Source of the DNA: Bacillota bacterium
Lineage (GTDB): Bacteria > Bacillota > Clostridia > Acetivibrionales > DSM-2933
Assembly (NCBI GenBank): GCA_023430975.1
Contig: JAEYYB010000135.1
Coordinates: 1 to 6,160 of the forward strand
Direction: 5' to 3'
Length of the DNA: 6,160 nucleotides
In this document: piece after piece, positions 6,107-6,160 of the stretch
Numbering within the stretch: position 1 is the stretch's first letter
Layout: every line of letters starts with the position of its first letter
Translations under genes and position numbers: made by a program
Notes under the pieces: generated by a model
Seen by the model: the letters and a program-made list of their open reading frames with translations, nothing else
Told to the model about the DNA's origin: nothing
The model's database searches: none

Positions 6107-6160
6107 CCTCGTAAGCCATGCCCAAACTGGATTGCGGGGAATTTATGCAGATATTTCCAC

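Larger units (their letters stand above)
1..6160. mobile_element. Transposase-less defence cassette bounded by 313-bp terminal inverted repeats
   Basis: Seen: the two window ends are inverted copies of each other, and every gene between them is a defence gene on the minus strand. No transposase, integrase, recombinase, relaxase or replication protein is encoded in any frame. Known: mobile insertion cassettes (for example those with IS231-type ends in the Bacillus cereus group) carry passenger genes between IS ends and are moved in trans by a related transposase. Inferred: this is such a cassette, carrying CBASS and a Septu-like system. The repeats are far longer than usual IS ends (about 10-40 bp), so a foldback-type element or two inverted copies of a decayed parent unit are also possible. 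I do not recognise the tip sequence (GTGGAAATATCTGC...) as a named IS family. Target-site duplication cannot be checked because the window stops at the tips. Confidence 0.8.
5848..6160. repeat. Right terminal inverted repeat (313 bp)
   Basis: This is the inverted partner of 1-313, with seven substitutions and no gaps. It carries the same palindrome (6083-6106) and the same ParB-like fragment (5890-6078), here on the plus strand and again reading toward the element tip. The near identity of the two copies implies either a recent origin of the pair or continuing gene conversion between them. As single strands the two ends could fold into a 313-bp duplex stem. Confidence 0.98.

Noticed and set aside
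1..6160. Linear plasmid or phage genome with inverted terminal repeats
   Set aside because: There is no DNA polymerase, terminal protein, telomere resolvase or any replication or virion gene among the four genes, so self-replication is not supported.
1..6160. Composite transposon with two complete IS copies
   Set aside because: The 313-bp repeats are too short to encode a transposase, and their inner ends do not match their outer ends as the two ends of an IS would.
1..6160. CRISPR array, tRNA or rRNA genes
   Set aside because: No regularly spaced repeats and no cloverleaf or rRNA-like sequence are seen on either strand.

Overview
The window is a single 6.16-kb DNA element. Its first and last 313 bases are inverted copies of each other (306 of 313 identical, no gaps). 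The window starts and ends exactly at the repeat tips, so no flanking DNA or target duplication can be seen. Between the repeats lie four genes, all on the minus strand, and all are anti-phage defence genes. No transposase, integrase, recombinase or replication gene is present. I read it as a transposase-less defence cassette, like the mobile insertion cassettes (MICs) known for some IS families, presumably moved in trans by an enzyme that recognises the repeat tips.

Layout, left to right: left terminal repeat (1-313), holding a 24-bp perfect palindrome and a minus-strand fragment of a ParB-like gene; a 217-bp gene-free spacer; an HNH nuclease gene (531-1595); a large AAA/ABC-type ATPase gene (1592-3679) that overlaps it by 4 nt; a 220-bp spacer; an S-4TM membrane effector gene (3900-4760); a CD-NTase gene (4777-5643); a 204-bp leader with a sigma70-like promoter; and the right terminal repeat (5848-6160), holding the mirror copies of the ParB fragment and palindrome.

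The genes form two modules. The CD-NTase and S-4TM effector are a minimal two-gene CBASS: phage infection would trigger cyclic (oligo)nucleotide synthesis, which opens or damages the inner membrane and aborts the infection. The ATPase and HNH pair resembles the Septu (PtuA/PtuB) architecture, an ATPase that controls a nuclease, although both proteins seem longer than classical Septu proteins. The modules may be read from one leader promoter or separately; the 220-bp gap between them has a strong ribosome binding site but no promoter I trust.

Host: the strong Shine-Dalgarno sites (AGGAGG, AGGGGGG), the TTGAAA-17-TAAAAT promoter and the bacterial defence families point to a bacterium. The cargo is very AT-rich; the repeats are less so (113/313 G+C by hand count, about 36%). 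A low-GC anaerobe such as a Firmicute, or a host of the Geobacter/Desulfo- type, would fit, but the genus cannot be read from the sequence.
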